From positions 9,591,001 to 9,655,000 of the forward strand of contig OX359245.1 in the NCBI GenBank assembly GCA_947179485.1: 64,000 nucleotides of DNA. Reading direction: 5' to 3'. Below, in pieces: positions 36,809 through 47,501 of this stretch. The DNA comes from Allacma fusca. Its lineage: Eukaryota > Arthropoda > Collembola > Symphypleona > Sminthuridae. The translations under genes and the position numbers were made by a program. Under the pieces are notes generated by a model. It searched no databases. It had not been told where the DNA came from and saw only the letters and a program-made list of their open reading frames with translations. How positions within the stretch are numbered: the stretch's first letter is position 1; every line of letters starts with the position of its first letter.

Positions 36809-37753
36809 TACATACGTAGATAATTTTAAATTGCAGATACGATTTTCAATATTTATTTCACAATTTATACGTACTTGCTGAACAATCTATGTCGTAATAA
36901 ATTACAACTGGTTGTAAAATAAATTTAATTCTTGTTTTTCCCAATTTTGATTTAATATTAGTCTACCCCAGCCGGAAACTTAACCCAAGCCATAGCTGAA
37001 AGAGTTAAGACAACATTTATGATGTTGAGGCAATGGAAAATTTTTCATTAGAATCATCGGCTTGTAACTTTTATTATTATTCTCAGATCAAATTGCAAAG
37101 GGAAATTGTTTTTTCCTTCAACATTGGATGTGATCAATAATCGCATTTGTTGTTTTCTAGCACACGTTTTACTTATTTGTCTTCATGTACAATCACTATT
37201 TATAATTTGTATTCTAATTACATTTCATCTTAACCTTTGCCACTAAATAAATGAATGCCTTAGCGCTTACAAATACCCGACCAGTAGTGAATCCCACGTT
37301 CACAAAATTTGCATTAAAGCTAATCTAATTATTTTACATTATTAAAGAAGTACATATCTGGGGCTAAAAATGTTTATGCAATTATGAAAGGGACCAGAGA
37401 CTAGATTAATGAATACTAAACCGACAATTTCCAATTTAAATAACCCCTTTCCCTCTCTTGCCCATATAAGGGATTCAAAATAATTGAATCCTCAAATTTA
37501 TAGCACATTTAGATCCCGAATATCTGAAATATACTTCGCTGACCTGGATCAAGATGGTAGGACACAGGTAGGGATTGTCGATTTGAAAATTCCATTGTAT
37601 ATTGGGCACCATGCCTGCATAAGATTATTGAATTGACATTTGTTTTTGTATAGAAGCAGTCATCTGATGTTGCCCCCCCACTCGCTCAGGATTGATTATC
37701 TGATGATGGAATAATTAGATAATTTAAAAACAATTATCCAGGTTTTCATTCGA
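36809..37753 (+). repeat. Repeat field with module D
   Basis: After the Tc1 end come CTTCAACATTGGATGTGATC (37118, as at 21845 and 22055) and module D at 37305-37580 (GCATTAAAGCTAATCTAA, GGACCAGAGACTAG, CTAAACCGACAATTTCCAA). A TCTGATGATGGAATAATTAG phrase at 37690 is shared with module L at 22515. No gene. Confidence 0.5.
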
Positions 37754-38101
37754 TTGTTGAAAATTTTGACAACACGGAATGGAGTGCATCATTTAGGGGA
37801 GGTCGTCTCTCCATTAAGACATTCTTGTGTTAATTTGCCTTCTTGTGCTTCTCGAAAATCGACGTACACTACAGTGCATGTGTATAAGCACATGCAAAGG
37901 CATAAAGTGGAAAGTAAAGCTAGTCTACAGCCGGATTTGTCGTTAAGAATACAGAAAACTAAAAAGAACCCCAATCAAGTTTCCTTTTTACAAATTTGCC
38001 AGTGTTTCCAAATATTTTTAGACGGATATGATCTTCCAGAAAAAATGAAACGGAATTATTCTGCCCTCTTCGACGATTTCCCACTTTCGTTCCGACACTG
38101 A
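37754..38101 (+). CDS. Unrecognised 115-codon open frame
   Basis: The frame opens with TTG and has no upstream ATG in frame, so a complete gene is unlikely. From about residue 35 codon use looks less AT-driven than in neighbouring sequence, and the tail (FLDGYDLPEKMKRNYSAL) reads like genuine protein. No catalytic motif, zinc finger or membrane segment is seen. It begins at a module boundary and ends just before a module that is inverted relative to the rest (ACCTATCAAATACCTACC near 38160 is the complement of the 53420 and 56800 versions). A fragment of a transposon-encoded or host protein is possible. Confidence 0.25.
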   Translation: MLKILTTRNGVHHLGEVVSPLRHSCVNLPSCASRKSTYTTVHVYKHMQRHKVESKASLQPDLSLRIQKTKKNPNQVSFLQICQCFQIFLDGYDLPEKMKRNYSALFDDFPLSFRH

Positions 38102-38744
38102 ATTTCTTTTAACGTTTTTTTATCCTGCAGGAGATTCCCCACAATTCTGGTTTTTAAAGGGACCTATCAAATACCTACCCTAAAATCCCTTACAATTTCG
38201 AATAAAAGCACCTTATTCGGGCTACCAGGGCAATCATACTGGGCTCCCTGTCTATTCAAATTAAATAAAATACTAAAACATACATGAATTAATAAACGGC
38301 ATATATATTGAAATATCTGGAAGCCTTATTTAGGGAATTCCGAGATTTTAAAAATTGAGGCTTCGATGCCACTTTAAATATTTTTCACATCCAGCGTAGT
38401 CGTATTGCTGGTAGATATTAAAATAATAATTAACAAAACAATTGACAAGCTCATTGAGAACAATAAATAGGATCTGAATAGCATTTAGTAAAAATTTTGA
38501 CATCCAAGTTTAAATACAATACTCTGGTGAACGCAATTTAATTAAAAATCTAATCAGAATTCAAGAAGTGTCAAATCAAGAACAAAAAACGAGAAATAAT
38601 TCAGTGACAGATGTCTTTTTTAATTGTGACTTCCAGGTTAGTAGTGTATTTCCATGCGGACTTATAGAAAATCCTTCATGGAGGGCTCCCCCATGGAGGG
38701 TTGAATAAAGATTTATATAAGCTGTGTGTGTGTGGAGTCCCGGA

Positions 38745-39280
38745 GTCTCCCCTCTTAAAAATGGTATACTATTAAGTGGCGCCCTTCCGTCATCTGGATA
38801 TGGAGGGTGGCACGCTTTATGATTTATTTTTATAATTATAATTAATTTTTGATGGGTGCATTTTTTGGGTATTTTATTGAGCTGAATCGTCTTAAAATTA
38901 AATTATCTTTCCAATGATATGCTATTTGACGTGGTTTGTACATGTTTTTGCGGAACCGTCTTACGAAATGCATTGCATATACATACGTTTTAATATAGAT
39001 TTATAAATAATTTTTAATGGGTGCATTTTTTGGGGTATTTCCTTGAGATGAATCGTCTTAAAATTAAATTAGCTATCCAATGATATATTAATTGGAATAT
39101 TTTTTTCGATCCGCCATAAGAGCCTTATTGTATATACATACGTTTTTGTATGAATTTGTAACAATTTTTGTAAGGATTTGTAGCAATCCTTATAAAAGTG
39201 TTGCAGTCTCCCCCTGTGACTATTTTTTATTATTAAGTGGTGCCCTCCCGCCATTGGTGTGGATAAGGAGGGCACCCTTA
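38745..39280. repeat. Nested local duplication with hairpins
   Basis: A 77/78-bp block at 38844-38920 is repeated at 39009-39086 (ATGGGTGCATTTTTTGG, TGAATCGTCTTAAAATTAAA) with few changes, 165 bp apart. Outside these lie a second pair, AGTCTCCCC..ATTAAGTGGCGCCCTTCC (38750-38790) and AGTCTCCCC..ATTAAGTGGTGCCCTCC (39207-39248). The right copy folds into a perfect 10-bp stem GGTGCCCTCC / GGAGGGCACC (39239-39276, 18-base loop); the left copy makes an imperfect one. It could be a small DNA transposon with duplicated ends. Unclassified. Confidence 0.6.
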
Positions 39281-39459
39281 ATGGTTCGAATGAATAATGT
39301 GTACGTGACATTTTCTCACATTAAAATTAATTGTTGAATCTTATCTAAGAAAGATTCGTTTGCGATGGAATTGTTAACGTTTGAAAAGGGTGTGTATTGT
39401 CCAGACTGTGAAGGAAGTCGGAGGGAAATTTTTGTTGGAAGAAATTGTTTTTATTAAGA

Positions 39460-40093
39460 ATGTCGGAAGGTAATGATATTTTTTGGAAAAAATATTAGTG
39501 AAAGAAGTTTTTGGGTTTGTAGACATGTGATAATTCATTAGTTAAAATGTAGTTTTAAGTACATTAATTAATATTACAGTGTGCAAATGGGTTGGAGGTT
39601 GCTGGGGTGGTGTGAATATAGGGGATAAATGGGCTCTTTTGATGGATGGAGACCAGTGCTGTGTTGTGGATGTGAACGCTATAGACGAACCTGTGGAAAA
39701 GGTTGGCTACAACCTTTCTGATTGTTCGGATTAGCCGTTACATCAATCGTCTGTGGGATTGATTGTTGTTGTGGTGTTGGGTAAGAGCATGTGTGTGCAT
39801 TTGAAGGATACACGTTGGTAGATTGTATATATGTTATGAAAAAATAAATGTACATATTGTTTAATTGATTAGGATTGATGATACTGGGAGCGGTCATTGG
39901 GATTCGGTGGTGGCGGAGGAGTTTCATCCGACGACTCTTACTCCCGAGAGTTCGTGGAGTTCCTGTCGGGCTTGATATGTGGGGACGGGACAATTGGGGG
40001 GTGGATGACAGTATTGTCTATGGTGGGGCAACCTTTGAGCGGGTGAGGTTGAGTTCCATTCCTGAAGAGAATGAGGAAGACACAATGCTGTAA
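39460..40093 (+). CDS. Predicted spliced gene: small Cys-rich single-pass membrane protein, in-frame TAG
   Basis: I infer three exons: 39460-39469 (ATGTCGGAAG|GTAATG), 39580-39780 (TATTACAG| ... |GTAAGAG) and 39873-40093 (AATTGATTAG| to TAA). The phases agree (1 and 1), giving 144 codons. Residues 2-54 are Cys-rich and acidic (GGCWGG, DGDQCC, NLSDC with an N-glycosylation site). About residues 60-85 form one hydrophobic span built across exons 2 and 3 (GLIVVVVLG then GLMILGAVIGI), followed by RWWRRSFIRR and an acidic end, PEENEEDTML. By the positive-inside rule the C-terminus is cytosolic. Codon 55 is TAG (39732-39734), between the Cys-rich part and the membrane span. An in-frame stop at 39409 supports the ATG. 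It may be a pseudogene, a readthrough gene, or contain a 33-base intron. No family recognised. Confidence 0.5.
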
Positions 40094-40204
40094 TTATTTG
40101 GAATTTATTTCCTTTGAGAGGTATCGACTGGCTGTTGTGTATTCTTGTAATGCAAAAATCTTAAATATCTGATATAAAAGAATACATAATGTAACAGTCG
40201 TGTA

Positions 40205-40804
40205 TAGTGGTCGGAACAATTATATTCAATTCAAAATTTACAATTCAATCCAGTTCGAATACTGAACTGAATTAAAATTGGGGTTTCAATTCGGTTCAGA
40301 AAAAACAAGTCAATTCAATTCAGTTCATTCTACTAACTGAACTGAATTGTAAACCATTTGGTTTCGCCGAGCATATTTACAAATAAATACTGCAAAGTGG
40401 CTAGGGTGGCGCTTCAGCCAAGGCCATCTCTCCTTACCCTTTTGGTAGTATTATGTGGACCTCCTTTAAAAGATACAAATTCAAAAGTTTGAAAAAATAA
40501 AGCTAGTAGTACTGACTGGTAAGTGTAAAAAATGCCATTGAAATCGGTGGAACAGTTTGTCGTTTTTTACGTACGAAAATGCATTTACGATTTCAACTTC
40601 AACCAATAACGAACTCTTCCAAGAGAGTGGTCTAAGAATTTGCACAGACAGTTTGCACAAAATTGGGTCGGAGAAATACGTTGGGACAAACAGTCCCAAG
40701 GATCCACGGACAACAGTATCTTATAAGGGGGCGGACGCCACCCTAAAAATATTAACACATTGAATTGTAAAATTGCAATTTAAACTGAATTGGTCCGACC
40801 ACTA
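40205..40804. mobile_element. hAT non-autonomous element with perfect 8-bp target duplication
   Basis: Termini TAGTGGTCGGA (40205-40215) and TCCGACCACTA (40794-40804) are perfect inverted repeats. They are flanked on both sides by GTCGTGTA (40197-40204 and 40805-40812), an exact 8-bp target duplication, as made by hAT transposases. The element is 600 bp long. The left third is filled with GAACTGAATTG words, like 18865-19672. A second inverted pair, TAGGGTGGCG (40402-40411) and CGCCACCCTA (40736-40745), lies inside and may be a nested element. No transposase is present. It sits about 110 bp after the stop of the membrane-protein gene and so may provide its 3' end (AATAAA near 40382 and 40494). 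Confidence 0.92.
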
Positions 40805-40885
40805 GTCGTGTATACAAATAAAACTATACTATTTGTGTTTACTATTTACGGTGTGAGTCGGGCGTTAAGGTCGTGATGTAAACAA

Positions 40886-42272
40886 ATGAACGATGATGGA
40901 CTCCTGCTAGAGATAGACATCGGGACAAGAGGCAGGGAAGAGGGAGACAAGAGGAAAGGAAACACTACAGCTGGATTGCTCACTTTTGATCCGATTCGAC
41001 ACCTATTTGCATCTTACATTGGAGTAAAAGTCATAAATTATGAAGCAGGGGCGTTAAAAGTTAACAAGATTATTCCGGTTAGTAAATTTTGAAACTTTGT
41101 TCGGAATCTTCTGATAGACCTGTTGCAAGAGTTCATTTGTGACCATAATGAAACTCAATGCAAGATAAATTATCAATTTTAAAGATACTTTGGTTTTAAG
41201 AGGATAGTTCTTTACGAGAGGTACAACTATTGGCCCTTACAAATCTCTTCTGATCAGATTGTCCCATACAGCACATCTTGTAAGATATTGTACAAAGTCA
41301 GTGGAAGTAGGTAAATGAACAGGACTGGAAGAACAAGTTCCAAGGTAAACCGACAAGATCTTGAACTTGCTCCCGCCAAAGTGGTTGGATGTACTTATGA
41401 CAGTAGGAGAGACGGCAACCCTGTGATAAGAAAACATGTGCTACCTTTTTTCCTAATGACTTACCACTAAAGACTAGAACCATACGTCAAAAGTGTCGTT
41501 ACTCATTGGAGTCATTACTCATGGTTGCAGTGAACTTGCAAGTACAACACTTGGCATTCGTATATCTCTCCTTGACAGACTGTGACAGTGGGAAAGTAAG
41601 AATAAATGGTGGGGGATATTTCAATCCAAGTAGTCCTTCTGATAGATTTTTCGTAAGTCCTTGCCTTCCTCAAAAAAATTCCAGTCCCATGGCCATGAAC
41701 AAAAGATGTTTATTGTGAGGGCTTAAGTCAAATAGAAGTTAATGGCTTGTGCCCTTTAATTTCGTCAGCAGTATTACAACAGAAGCATTTTCCATGGCAA
41801 CGCTATGTAGTCAATAAATAAAATGAATGCTGGATTAATATATTTAGCTCGATCATATACTACACTTGTTATTGCAAATAGCAATAGCTTTATTTAGGTT
41901 CGGTGGTTAGTTTTTAGGTTATGAGGTTTACGGTTAGGTTTACATTTCGGGAGTAATAAAAAGGGAAAGGAAACACTTTCAATTTACAGCGATTTATTTG
42001 TACACAATATGCTATCAAAATCACAAACAATTACAGATAATTTTAAAGTAGTTGTATAAAAACATTTAAAAATGATTAATGAGTCAGTCAGTCAATGGAG
42101 ATTTTTAATTGGCGAAATGAGAATACTCGTAGTTTCTTATTGACTTTTTTATGATTTGTGTGCAATGAATTAAGAATCAGAGTTGCTATAGCAACTGCAA
42201 TCTTAGTTGAAGTGTCTCTTGTTGTCGTACAACCAACTCATGCGACGGAGGAATAATCTCCAACTGCAGGAG
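40886..42272 (+). CDS. Possible multi-exon gene, unrecognised product
   Basis: ATG at 40886 (A at -3) opens 64 codons ending at ATTCCG|GTTAGT (40886-41077; the frame without splicing gives 68 residues). Further exon-like pieces with good borders and matching phases are 41258-41310 (TCTTCTGATCAG| ... GTAG|GTAAAT), 41404-41422 (TTATGACAG| to |GTGATA), 41473-41595 (CCACTAAAG| ... GGGAAA|GTAAGA) and 42207-42272 (CAATCTTAG| ... CAGGAG|GTAATA). The first exon begins MNDDGLLLEIDIG and includes LLTFDPIRHLFASYIGVKV; the 41473 exon holds VQHLAFVYLSLTDCDSGK. The 3' end is not seen; it may continue at 47502. Competing open frames exist in the middle exons, so only the first exon has moderate support. Confidence 0.3.
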
Positions 42273-42439
42273 GTAATATATCCGGAGGGATTATCATCGG
42301 AGGGATTATGTACGAAAGGGAAATGTCGTAGGGCTTATCTTCATACTCTGTTCAAAGAGGTTCAAGTTATAAAAATAGCATTAAGTTTTTTCATTATATC
42401 TAAAAATTTTCCCTTCAAATTCTTGAATACCCAGAATAC

Positions 42440-43433
42440 GGATTGTGGGACCAATTTCAGTGTAAATAATGGTTTTGCTCTTCTAGACCATGTAAGGGAC
42501 GGTGGTTGGAAAAATCAAGCTCCCCCAGAATTTAGTAAATCCGTGTTTAGAGTTTAGACAAATTTGTTTCATCTCACTAGCTCACAAATTAAGCGTCCAT
42601 GGTATAAGAAATCTGAGCTTCATGCGAGGGTTGTTTTTAGAAGAGTTCTTGAAAGTTATAAATTGTTTACTGATATTTAAATTTTTGTTTCAAAAACTCG
42701 TTTGTTGGACATTATATTGTCGTTAAGAAGAGGGATATTCCATCCTTTCATATGTTAAAAATAATCAATAATATTTTCCGTGGACGGCTTTGCAGTATTT
42801 CGTATTTATCACGAAATTGTAATATTATAAATATACAATTTTATGTAGGCCACTTATCGTAAGCTTGCTAAACGTCATATAAGATATTACAACCGACGTC
42901 TCAATCTATCATAAGCGTATATTAACTTTCAGTTGTAGGTAAAGGGTTTTACAAGTTCCAAAAATCATTTTTTATATTAATTTAAAAGTTTGTAAATTGT
43001 TGGCAGAATTTTTGAACACATCATACATTTTTACAAGATTTTTTGTATGAAATATTTTTCACCTAGCAAGAATAATTTATCACCTGGGACCACGACACAG
43101 AAATAATTATCTGATTAAACCGGAATAATAAGTAGTTTAAAACAAAATTATTCAGACTGACGTTTACAATTTTGAAAATACTGATTTTCATGGCTGAAGG
43201 TACTTTGAAGGAAGAATCATTTGGAACCTAGATACTTCCTCCGTTGAACTATATATTCGATTTGTCAATTTTTCGATCGATATTTAGCGATTTTTTAACC
43301 AAGAAAGAGTGATTTGATAATCGCTCTCTCAAGACAAATAGTCTTTGTATGAAATTGTTGGCTGGATTAATACATTTTAAATTCATGTCAACTGGTGTTT
43401 TAAGTTAAACAAAATAAAGTTTTGGGTGACTTT
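42440..43433 (+). repeat. Modules C and L, L interrupted by a TIR element
   Basis: Module C (42440-42700) has AATAATGGTTTTGCTCTTCTAG, CTCACTAGCTCACAAATTA, GGTTGTTTTTAGAAGAGTTC and CGTTTGTTGGACATTATATT (the last repeated at 58318). Module L starts near 42893 and is broken at 43433 after TTTTGGGTGACTT by the element at 43434. The paralog near 60230 reads GGATATTGGGTGACTTTAAA without interruption. Confidence 0.6.
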
Positions 43434-45057
43434 CCTGGTAGAAGAGCTTGGTAGCATAAATGTCATTTTCAGATCACGGACGTCTAAAGACGTTCCGGGA
43501 TCAAAATTAAATGGTAAAAGAATACTTTGACAGTACATGCAACGTTACAGCAACGTATTTTCTGGACGAAGGATTGCAGTAGTTACAGAAACGTTCTGCA
43601 AACGTCTGTACTTTACGTTCAGATTTGAGCCATTCAATTGCACTATTAATATGCTGTGTTAAAACAACTGATTATGGATAATTACTAGTGTGCAAATTAA
43701 ATTAGGTCTTGTAAAATTTGAAGAACTTTCGATACATACGAAAGTGTATTTGGTTTCACAAGTCTATTTTGAGGCGTCTGGAGCGTTGAAAAAAAATAGA
43801 TGAGTTAATGAGAAAGTTCAAAGATTTTGGAAAGGTTTTCACGGAGAAAACAGAAGGTGAACCGAGTCTTCCACTGCAAGATTGCCCTTTTGGATGTTCG
43901 AAAAATCTTTCTGTTGCAGGAAAATGCTCTGAAATTAATGGTATGGGAAATTAGTTGTTAGTTAACGTATTGGCCTTTAAATTGTATCTAATTGTTAGCC
44001 TGTCTCTATGAATGTATGTACGTAAATAACGATTGTATTTATGAATTCAGCCAGTCAAATGTTTGTATTCTTTTATTTTGGTAACTTGAGTGTCTAAAAC
44101 TGGATGTTATGCTACTGAGCGAATTATGGGGTCAATTTGCATCAATTTAGTAGCTTCGAAGCTCCATTTTAAAGGAGTTGTCAAGAAGGGTATTGCTCAC
44201 AAAATCGGAATTGAACAATTTCCTAGAAAGTTATGGTAATTAAGACTATGCTCGTAAATTTTTATTTACATAGTAGTTACTATTATCTTAAAACAGTCAT
44301 AATATATAGGTATTATAAATTCTAAATAAAAATGTTATCCTTATGTGCACATTATATTTTGGGATGCGTTCAGACGATTGAAGAAAATACTACATATAAA
44401 TTCATTGAGGGCTACATTAAAAATTGGATCAAGCACTCTAAACGCCGGTGAATTAACCCAGTTACGGCTTCAATCGCACATGTTTCGTAGGAAGAAAATT
44501 AATTTTGATGTGTGGCTTCTATGTATAATTCCAAGTGGTAGATTAATAAAAAAATGTTTACCCTCGCCCGAATTCAAAATGGAATTGTGAGCATTTTTGA
44601 AGGATTTTGATAATTATTTTTTACCCTGACCCTAAATTTTCTGTCTTGGCAGAACCAGGGTGTACCACCCCGTCCAACTACTTTTAATAATTACTTATTA
44701 TAACTGTATGCATTTATCACCTTATGCACAAATTAATCAATTGAATTATACTAAAAATATGTACTTAATCAATACTTATTTCCTACTGAACTACCTTTTC
44801 CACAATTTAAAACAAAAATGAACCAGACTATAGTCATAATGCAATAAATAATTCCTGTTTGCAATACGTTACAAATTGACGTCCGTGCAGCGTTTATTTT
44901 AGGCGTTTATTAAACGGTTCTCAAGCTGGTTGCCCTCACGTTAAAAAAGCGGACATTTGTTGCTCGCATGAACGTCCGTACGTGAAGTTGAGGTGACCAC
45001 TTGACGTCAATTTTTTGTAGCGTGCTGACGTCCAGGTTACCATAATTTCTACTAGGG
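43434..45057. mobile_element. TIR element with ACGT-rich ends, copy 2
   Basis: The left end CCTGGTAGAAGAGCTTGGTAG and the inward-read right end CCCTAGTAGAAATTATGGTA are imperfect inverted repeats of the same type as 14355-16116. Both flanks carry many ACGT words (GGACGTC, AACGTT, GACGTCA). After the element the unit resumes as TTAAGACTCAAAAACG, matching TTTAAACTCAAAAAATG at the uninterrupted paralog near 60240. The size (1.62 kb) is close to copy 1, but the interiors look different. No full transposase is seen; one short coding-like ORF is at 43808. Confidence 0.6.
43808..43954 (+). CDS. Short coding-like ORF inside the TIR element
   Basis: A 48-residue frame from ATG (43808) to TAG (43952-43954) reads MRKFKDFGKVFTEKTEGEPS and then a Cys-bearing DCPFGC..GKC part. 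A possible splice donor AATG|GTATGG is at 43941. It is more protein-like than its surroundings but matches no family I know. It could be an exon of the element's own gene or captured sequence. Confidence 0.25.
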   Translation: MRKFKDFGKVFTEKTEGEPSLPLQDCPFGCSKNLSVAGKCSEINGMGN

Positions 45058-46854
45058 TTAAGACTCAAAAACGTTTGAATGAGGTGCTTTGTCTTCTATG
45101 ATTGAAATACCATTGGAAAATTGGAAATTGAAAATGGGAAAAACCAGTAGAAAATATCCCAATCCTAGACTAAAATTTGACGGGCTATTCAATTTCATTA
45201 TTTTTTACCCAAAACTTCAATTAAAATAAAATTCAACATTTTGAAAAAAAAGCAGGTAAACGGTTGTGAATTTTGAAAAACCGCCTCATATTTTCATCTG
45301 GTAGTCACATCTCGGGTAGAAAAATGTGAAATTGCTTTGCCCCCAAAAATCGTTTTGACCGAAATTTCTTATTCCTAGTAATTTGGAAGGGTTAATGAAA
45401 TTCGCCGATTTGGGTTTTCAAAAATGACCCTTTTTTGTGGAGAAAGAATCAACGGTGAAATGGTCGCCAGGTGAGAGTCAGAAGCTCCCCTTCTTGAAAA
45501 TTAATATTTATTGCGAAACAACAAAAGCCATGTCGTAGTCAAATTTTAGCGGGATATTTAAAAAAATATTTCCACAATCTGAACACTGGCTGTTTTTTAG
45601 TTTTAAAAGCCTCATTTTCAGTGCCTTGTAAAAATTCAAAGAACTTCTGAGGGTATGCTGTTTCTCAGTCTTAATAACAACAATAAAGAAAAGGTCTATG
45701 TAAATAAAATTTGAATGATGTATTTACGGAAATCAAACCTTGATTCAAATAATTACTGATATCGTAGTGAAAACATTTTCGGGGGATAAATAAAAATGGT
45801 TATTCATATTCACTTATTCTTCGGAAATTCTTGTTACCAATTACGTATCTTGTTTTTGTGATTTCTGGGACTCGATTACTTGATCTACTTAATAGCTTTT
45901 CTGACGTACTTAAGGATACGGACTTGTTAATTGGATGATGTGGTAAAGCTGCAATTCTAAGCACTGGATTGTACTAGCTGTTAATGTTAAAATTTTTATG
46001 TACAGAGTAGCGATTATCATTCGCCTCTAAATAATTGCGGCCTTTTCCGAATCCGGCTTTCAACTTACATTTTACACGTAAAAAAAATAACAGGTAGTTC
46101 AGTCGGTGACCGGTAACAGGCACTGGACTTCAATTTATTTTTACATCATATTATCATCCGTGGTAAATTCTTACTTCTGTTTAACCCATAGTAAATATTT
46201 TATATTCCGTAAATTGGTTTTTTTAAACACATTATCTTGTGTGGCGTCAATGCTAACTTATTTTGGAAAAAACTAATTATGAAAATTTTAATACCGTATT
46301 TTATTTTATTATCCAGTTTATAGTAAAGATCAATTCTAAAATTATCATAGTTTACTTCACATATTTGAATCAATATATCAGGTCCCAGGGGCTTAAAACC
46401 TTGATTTTTTGAACCATTAGTCCTTTGACGAGGATACATTATCTCGGAATCAATGGGGTGGTTTAAAAGCAATTTAATTCCCGTACATACTGACATTAAA
46501 GCTTGACTGACATTAACGGAATGAAAACATTTTGACGGGAGAAATAAAAATAGCCAACCGGTCGCAGAAAATTTTTTTGCGAATGATTACGCATTCTATT
46601 TTTATAACATCAAGTACTTGATTACTTCGGAATTTTCGAAAGAATTTTATTAGCAAAGCTGTGTTTGAAAAAAATTTGCTTTTACAGATGCTCTTCATTT
46701 TTACATTTGCCTCCATAATTACGCTTAAAATAAATTACACACATAGAAACACATGACACACATTAAAATACACTCATTGTCATTTGGACGAGGGATTTAC
46801 ACAGAACTAGCGCTGTCCCATCGTAGTAGCAATCCCTGCTGTAGTACCATAAAT
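45058..46854 (+). repeat. Degenerate repeat field
   Basis: No gene is seen. Module B is at 45412-45448, preceded by TTTTGACCGAAATTTCTTATTC. The 'gggataaataaaaat' phrase found at 660 and 2045 recurs at 45782 and 46535. A GGCGTG box is at 46242. Three degenerate copies of the AACCTAGTTTTAAAAGCCTC kind of phrase (480, 45600, 60880) support a common unit. Confidence 0.5.
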
Positions 46855-47125
46855 TGATGATTTTTCACTTGTTTTACTTTCATACGTCGCTTGTCCTTAT
46901 TGTTCATTTTGATTATATTTGTTTCGAACTCAAATTTGGAGTATAACCAGTAATTCTGATTTGAAACTGTGAAACTGAAGACAATATTTGTGTTAACAAA
47001 TACGATGGTTATAATCAGAAGAATTGAGAAATCTGTGAACGAGTCCATTCAAAGGAGGACGATATTAAAAATTACCACAGAACGTAATTACCTATTTAAG
47101 TTTGCTTCAACAAAAAACCGGTTTC
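46855..47125 (+). repeat. Module E copy
   Basis: CTTGTTTTACTTTCATACG, TTGTCCTTATTGTTCATTTT, AATCAGAAGAATTGAGAAAT and CCTATTTAAGTTTGCTTC match the other module E copies in order and orientation. The next unit element expected after E is absent; sequence with exon-like signals follows instead. Confidence 0.55.
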
Positions 47126-47501
47126 CAACCTCGGGTAACTTGTAAACAATTGTCGTTGAATTTTGGATTGTCTTCCCAACTTTCATGCGTTCTTGAAAAA
47201 AGTAAAAAATAAACTATTCACATTTGTTCAACTGGGAATCTTATTATAAAATACGATCGTTGGTTATGAAATCATTTTGCACATCTTCTCTCCTGTAGTC
47301 AAAATTTCATAAATTGTCTCTCCTGTTATAACAAAATTCTTTGTTGGCTTAATAACTAAAAACATTAGTTTGCAAAACATAGCCAAAGCAATAGTTTAAA
47401 ATACTTTTGTAGCGTTCTAAAAAACAAATGCATGCTCTACCCATTTTAAATGAGCTGAATTTTCTCTGTCACAGAAATCCTAGGTTGATGTGTGTTTGCA
47501 G

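Noticed and set aside
39679-39993. Minus-strand 104-codon ORF
   Set aside because: It is antisense to the better supported spliced gene at 39460-40093, is rich in low-complexity Pro/Gln/Ser and has no domain.
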